Assembly (NCBI GenBank): GCA_900543175.1
Contig: UQQO01000116.1
Coordinates: 1-6,572, forward strand
Reading direction: 5' to 3'
DNA: 6,572 bases
From: an uncultured Fusobacterium sp.
GTDB lineage: Bacteria; Fusobacteriota; Fusobacteriia; Fusobacteriales; Fusobacteriaceae
A program made the position numbers and the translations under genes. This document shows, piece after piece, positions 5,865 through 6,572 of the stretch. The notes beneath the pieces are model-generated. The model was not told where the DNA came from. It ran no database searches and saw only the letters and a program-made list of their open reading frames with translations. Position 1 is the first letter of the stretch. Every line of letters begins with the position of its first letter.

Positions 5865-6513
5865 CAAATATATATCCCATTCCTCTCACTGTTTTAACCA
5901 TCTCACTATAAGCTCCTAATTTCTTTCTAACCCTTTTAACTAAGGTATCTACTACTCTATCATCACCTTCAAAATCAAAGCCCCATACCTCATTTAAAAG
6001 CTGTTCTCTACTAAATATAATCCCCTTATTTTTTATAACATACTCTAAAAACTGTATCTCTCTTCTTGTAAGCTCTATATCTTCATTATCTATTTTTAAC
6101 TCTCCACTTTTAAAATCAAAATAGATCCCACCTATCTTATAACTACTATTTTCATCAATCTTTAATATTTTTTTTACCTTTACAACTAATACTTTTAAGC
6201 TAAAAGGTTTTGTTATATAATCATCAGCTCCAATATTTAATCCCTTTAGTTCATCTATCTCTGAATCTCTTGCAGTCATCATTACAATTGGAATATTTGA
6301 CTGCTCTCTTACCTCTTTACAAACTTCCCAGCCATTTTTTTTAGGCATATTTATATCTAATAAAATAAGATCAGGATTTTTTTCATAAAATTTTTCTATT
6401 CCCTCTTCTCCATCTTCTGCACAAAACACTTGAAAATTCTCCTTTTCAAATGTATCCTTTAAAACTTTAATCAAATCTATTTCATCTTCTATAATTAATA
6501 TTTTCTTTTTCAT
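5848..6513 (-). CDS. OmpR/PhoB-family response regulator
   Basis: A 221-residue DNA-binding response regulator, full length for the family. The receiver domain (about 3-117) has the acidic pocket E9-D10-E11, phospho-acceptor D53 in LLDINMP, the switch T80 in MMTA and K102 in TKPF. The winged-helix domain (about 125-218) shows ELTRREIQFLEYVIKN, SREQLLNEVWG, the recognition-helix region VVDTLVKRVRKKLG (187-200) and the closing VRGMGYIF (209-216). Its ATG at 6513 has AAGAGG 8 nt upstream (6522-6527). It is the first gene of the minus-strand operon, directly behind the promoter at the right edge, and is followed by its kinase with a 17-nt overlap. The targets are unknown. Control of the downstream exported protein and of its own operon is plausible, but no repeated operator was recognised. 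Confidence 0.94.
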   Translation of the reverse strand: MKKKILIIEDEIDLIKVLKDTFEKENFQVFCAEDGEEGIEKFYEKNPDLILLDINMPKKNGWEVCKEVREQSNIPIVMMTARDSEIDELKGLNIGADDYITKPFSLKVLVVKVKKILKIDENSSYKIGGIYFDFKSGELKIDNEDIELTRREIQFLEYVIKNKGIIFSREQLLNEVWGFDFEGDDRVVDTLVKRVRKKLGAYSEMVKTVRGMGYIFDEIKN

Positions 6514-6543
6514 CTCTCTAACCTCTTTTCAGTGATTTTATAT

Positions 6544-6572
6544 ATTATAACAAATTTCTTTTAAAATGTATC
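6544..6572 (-). promoter_or_regulatory. Promoter of the two-component operon (extended -10)
   Basis: On the minus strand TATAAT (6549 down to 6544) is preceded by TG one base away, giving a full TGnTATAAT extended -10. Seventeen bases upstream, GATACA (6572 down to 6567) is a weak -35 (3 of 6) lying exactly at the window edge. The predicted start is near 6537, leaving a short leader of about 25 nt before the ATG at 6513. Confidence 0.65.

Overview
The window is AT-rich (roughly 30% GC by eye) and codes like a low-GC anaerobe. The gene set (YfcC-family carrier plus M20 dipeptidase; compact OmpR-type two-component system plus a small exported protein) and the style of the intergenic repeats fit Fusobacteriota (Fusobacterium or Cetobacterium) best. 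That assignment is inference; low-GC Clostridia would be the main alternative.

Layout. Positions 1-408 hold no gene but a dense upstream region: an extended -10 promoter candidate (84-92), an intrinsic terminator (159-196), an interleaved pair of inverted repeats (204-245), a strong sigma70-type promoter (259-287) and a leader with four alternating complementary segments (292-374). A plus-strand operon follows: a YfcC-family membrane carrier (409-1920, TTG start) and, 19 nt downstream, an M20C aminoacyl-histidine dipeptidase (pepD, 1940-3379), closed by a strong terminator (3387-3422).

Positions 3438-4020 are a gene-free block of nested inverted repeats: a perfect 16-bp outer pair, a perfect 11-bp inner pair, and two palindromic sub-elements. 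The apical segments of these sub-elements are near-perfect reverse complements of each other. The block lies between the terminators of two converging operons.

The minus-strand operon reads from right to left: an extended -10 promoter at the right edge (6544-6572), an OmpR/PhoB response regulator (5848-6513), a histidine kinase overlapping it by 17 nt (4554-5864), and a 137-residue secreted His/Cys-bearing helical protein (4070-4483). It ends in a perfect 28-nt palindromic terminator (4033-4060).

How they work together: the carrier probably moves amino acids or short peptides and the cytoplasmic dipeptidase works on the same nutrient stream, as expected in a peptide-fermenting anaerobe. The three-gene minus operon looks like an envelope- or metal-sensing system in the mould of CpxRA/CpxP or ZraSR/ZraP, with the secreted protein as candidate accessory sensor or chaperone. 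The most unusual material is non-coding: the 583-bp nested element and the switch-like leader ahead of the carrier.
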